In this document: positions 46,476 to 47,272 of the stretch, piece after piece
Layout: each line of letters begins with the position of its first letter
How positions within the stretch are numbered: position 1 is the first letter of the stretch
Source: Deltaproteobacteria bacterium
Lineage (GTDB): Bacteria; Desulfobacterota; Desulfobaccia; Desulfobaccales; 0-14-0-80-60-11
Length of the DNA stretch: 47,272 bases
Direction of reading: 5' to 3'
NCBI GenBank assembly: GCA_021813445.1
Contig: JAKAKP010000049.1
Coordinates: 1 to 47,272, forward strand
Translations under genes and position numbers: made by a program
The notes under the pieces: model-generated
The model's database searches: none
What the model saw: the letters and a program-made list of their open reading frames with translations, nothing else
Told to the model about the DNA's origin: nothing

Positions 46476-47219
46476 ATGAAGCTAAAACTCCCTGACATCC
46501 CCACAGTTAAAGGTATCTTCGTTACCGGCACCGACACCGATGTGGGTAAAACCTTGATCGCGGCCGGCATCACCGCGGCCTTGAGGCAGCAGGGTCGCAA
46601 GGCCGGTTATTTCAAACCCGTCCAGAGCGGCTGCCCGGAAGAAGCAGGGCGGCTCACGCCCACGGACGCCCGTCTGGTGAAAGAAATGGCGGACCTGCCG
46701 GAGCCTCTGGAGCTCTTAACCCCCATCACCCTGCGTCTGCCCCTGGCTCCGGGAGTGGCCGCGGCCCGGGAAGGCATTACGGTGGATTTGGCGAAGGTGG
46801 CCGCGGCTTTCCGGGAGTTGGCCGGGCGCTATGATTTCTTAGTGGTGGAAGGTGCAGGCGGCCTCTATGTGCCCCTGGTGGATAACGGCTTTCTGGTCCT
46901 GGACCTAGTCCGCTGGCTTAAACTCCCCCTCCTCGTGGTGGCCCGGGCGGGGCTGGGGACCATCAACCATACCGCTCTCACCGTCCTGGCGGCCCGGCAC
47001 GCGGGCCTGCCGGTAGCCGGGGTGATCCTGAACCGGGGCTCCGCCACTCCCGGCCTGGCCGAGCAGACCAACCCCGAAGTGATCGAGGCCTTAACCGGCG
47101 TCCCCATCCTGGGGAAAGTGCCGGAGATCGACAACTTGGCATCTCCAGAAGGCAAAATGGTTTTTCTGCGGACAATGCAGGAAATCTGCTCCATGGCAGA
47201 TATTTTTCAAAAAATATAA
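46476..47219 (+). CDS. bioD: ATP-dependent dethiobiotin synthetase
   Basis: BioD closes the ureido ring to make dethiobiotin, the substrate of BioB. The P-loop GTDTDVGKT (18-26), KPVQSGC, VEGAGGLYVPL and AGLGTINHTALT are canonical. 247 aa. It follows bioB, so the two last steps of biotin synthesis are encoded together. bioF and bioA are not seen before the window ends. Confidence 0.95.
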   Translation: MKLKLPDIPTVKGIFVTGTDTDVGKTLIAAGITAALRQQGRKAGYFKPVQSGCPEEAGRLTPTDARLVKEMADLPEPLELLTPITLRLPLAPGVAAAREGITVDLAKVAAAFRELAGRYDFLVVEGAGGLYVPLVDNGFLVLDLVRWLKLPLLVVARAGLGTINHTALTVLAARHAGLPVAGVILNRGSATPGLAEQTNPEVIEALTGVPILGKVPEIDNLASPEGKMVFLRTMQEICSMADIFQKI

Positions 47220-47250
47220 GGGGTTGGGGAAGGGGGTTTGGGGGAGGGGG

Positions 47251-47269
47251 CAGGGGCCCTCGGCCCCTG
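47251..47269. repeat. G-rich hairpin at the right edge
   Basis: CAGGGGCC and GGCCCCTG pair around CTC, preceded by a G-rich run after the bioD stop. The layout matches the hairpin after radA (3148-3192), but two stem bases differ as a complementary pair. Confidence 0.55.
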
Positions 47270-47272
47270 GCC

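Overview
The window looks like chromosomal DNA of a GC-rich anaerobic bacterium, most likely Desulfobacterota (former Deltaproteobacteria). This is an inference from the gene set: a futalosine-type menaquinone cluster, a branched-chain-amino-acid-type ABC transporter next to a phenylacetate-CoA-ligase-like enzyme, a c-type-heme diguanylate cyclase, and many intergenic palindromes. No rRNA, tRNA or CRISPR array was seen.

Layout. 1-6.1 kb: cca-type nucleotidyltransferase (-), radA (+), then an exported acetolactate decarboxylase, a NamZ-type muramidase and a GNAT acetyltransferase (all -). 6.1-9.9 kb: an AT-rich spacer, a divergent dnaA, convergent phoU, then panE. 9.9-13.3 kb: an exported isoaspartyl methyltransferase and an SGNH/MBOAT O-acylation pair (-). 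13.6-19.0 kb: the classical rpmH-rnpA-yidD-yidC-jag-mnmE-rsmG block (-). 19.3-29.4 kb: a TetR regulator followed by the menaquinone genes mqnE, mqnC, an MTAP/PNP-like nucleoside phosphorylase, mqnX, mqnA, and UbiD-, UbiX- and UbiA-type genes (+). 29.6-35.6 kb: an outer-membrane barrel protein, livHMFG and a PaaK-like ligase. 35.8-38.6 kb: three envelope proteins. 38.6-39.9 kb: a REP-associated transposase inside inverted REPs, and an AT-rich frameshifted gene. 39.9-47.2 kb: dCMP deaminase, ftsK, a heme-linked diguanylate cyclase (-), bioB and bioD.

How the genes work together. The 20-29 kb block encodes nearly the whole futalosine route from chorismate to prenylated naphthoquinol: MqnA, MqnE, MqnX, a phosphorylase-like enzyme in the MqnB slot, MqnC, then UbiA/UbiD/UbiX-type late enzymes. 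MqnD is not in the window. The TetR gene carries a 16-bp palindrome (ATGACC-N4-GGTCAT) over its own start codon, and a second copy lies just upstream of mqnE, so a dedicated regulator of this pathway is likely.

The other striking layer is intergenic. Several spacers carry arrays of degenerate heptamers, often as an inverted pair with its own heptamer sequence at each locus. The arrays start at stop codons and end about 0-11 bases before start codons. Between and around them lie at least six families of hairpin (REP/BIME-like) repeats.
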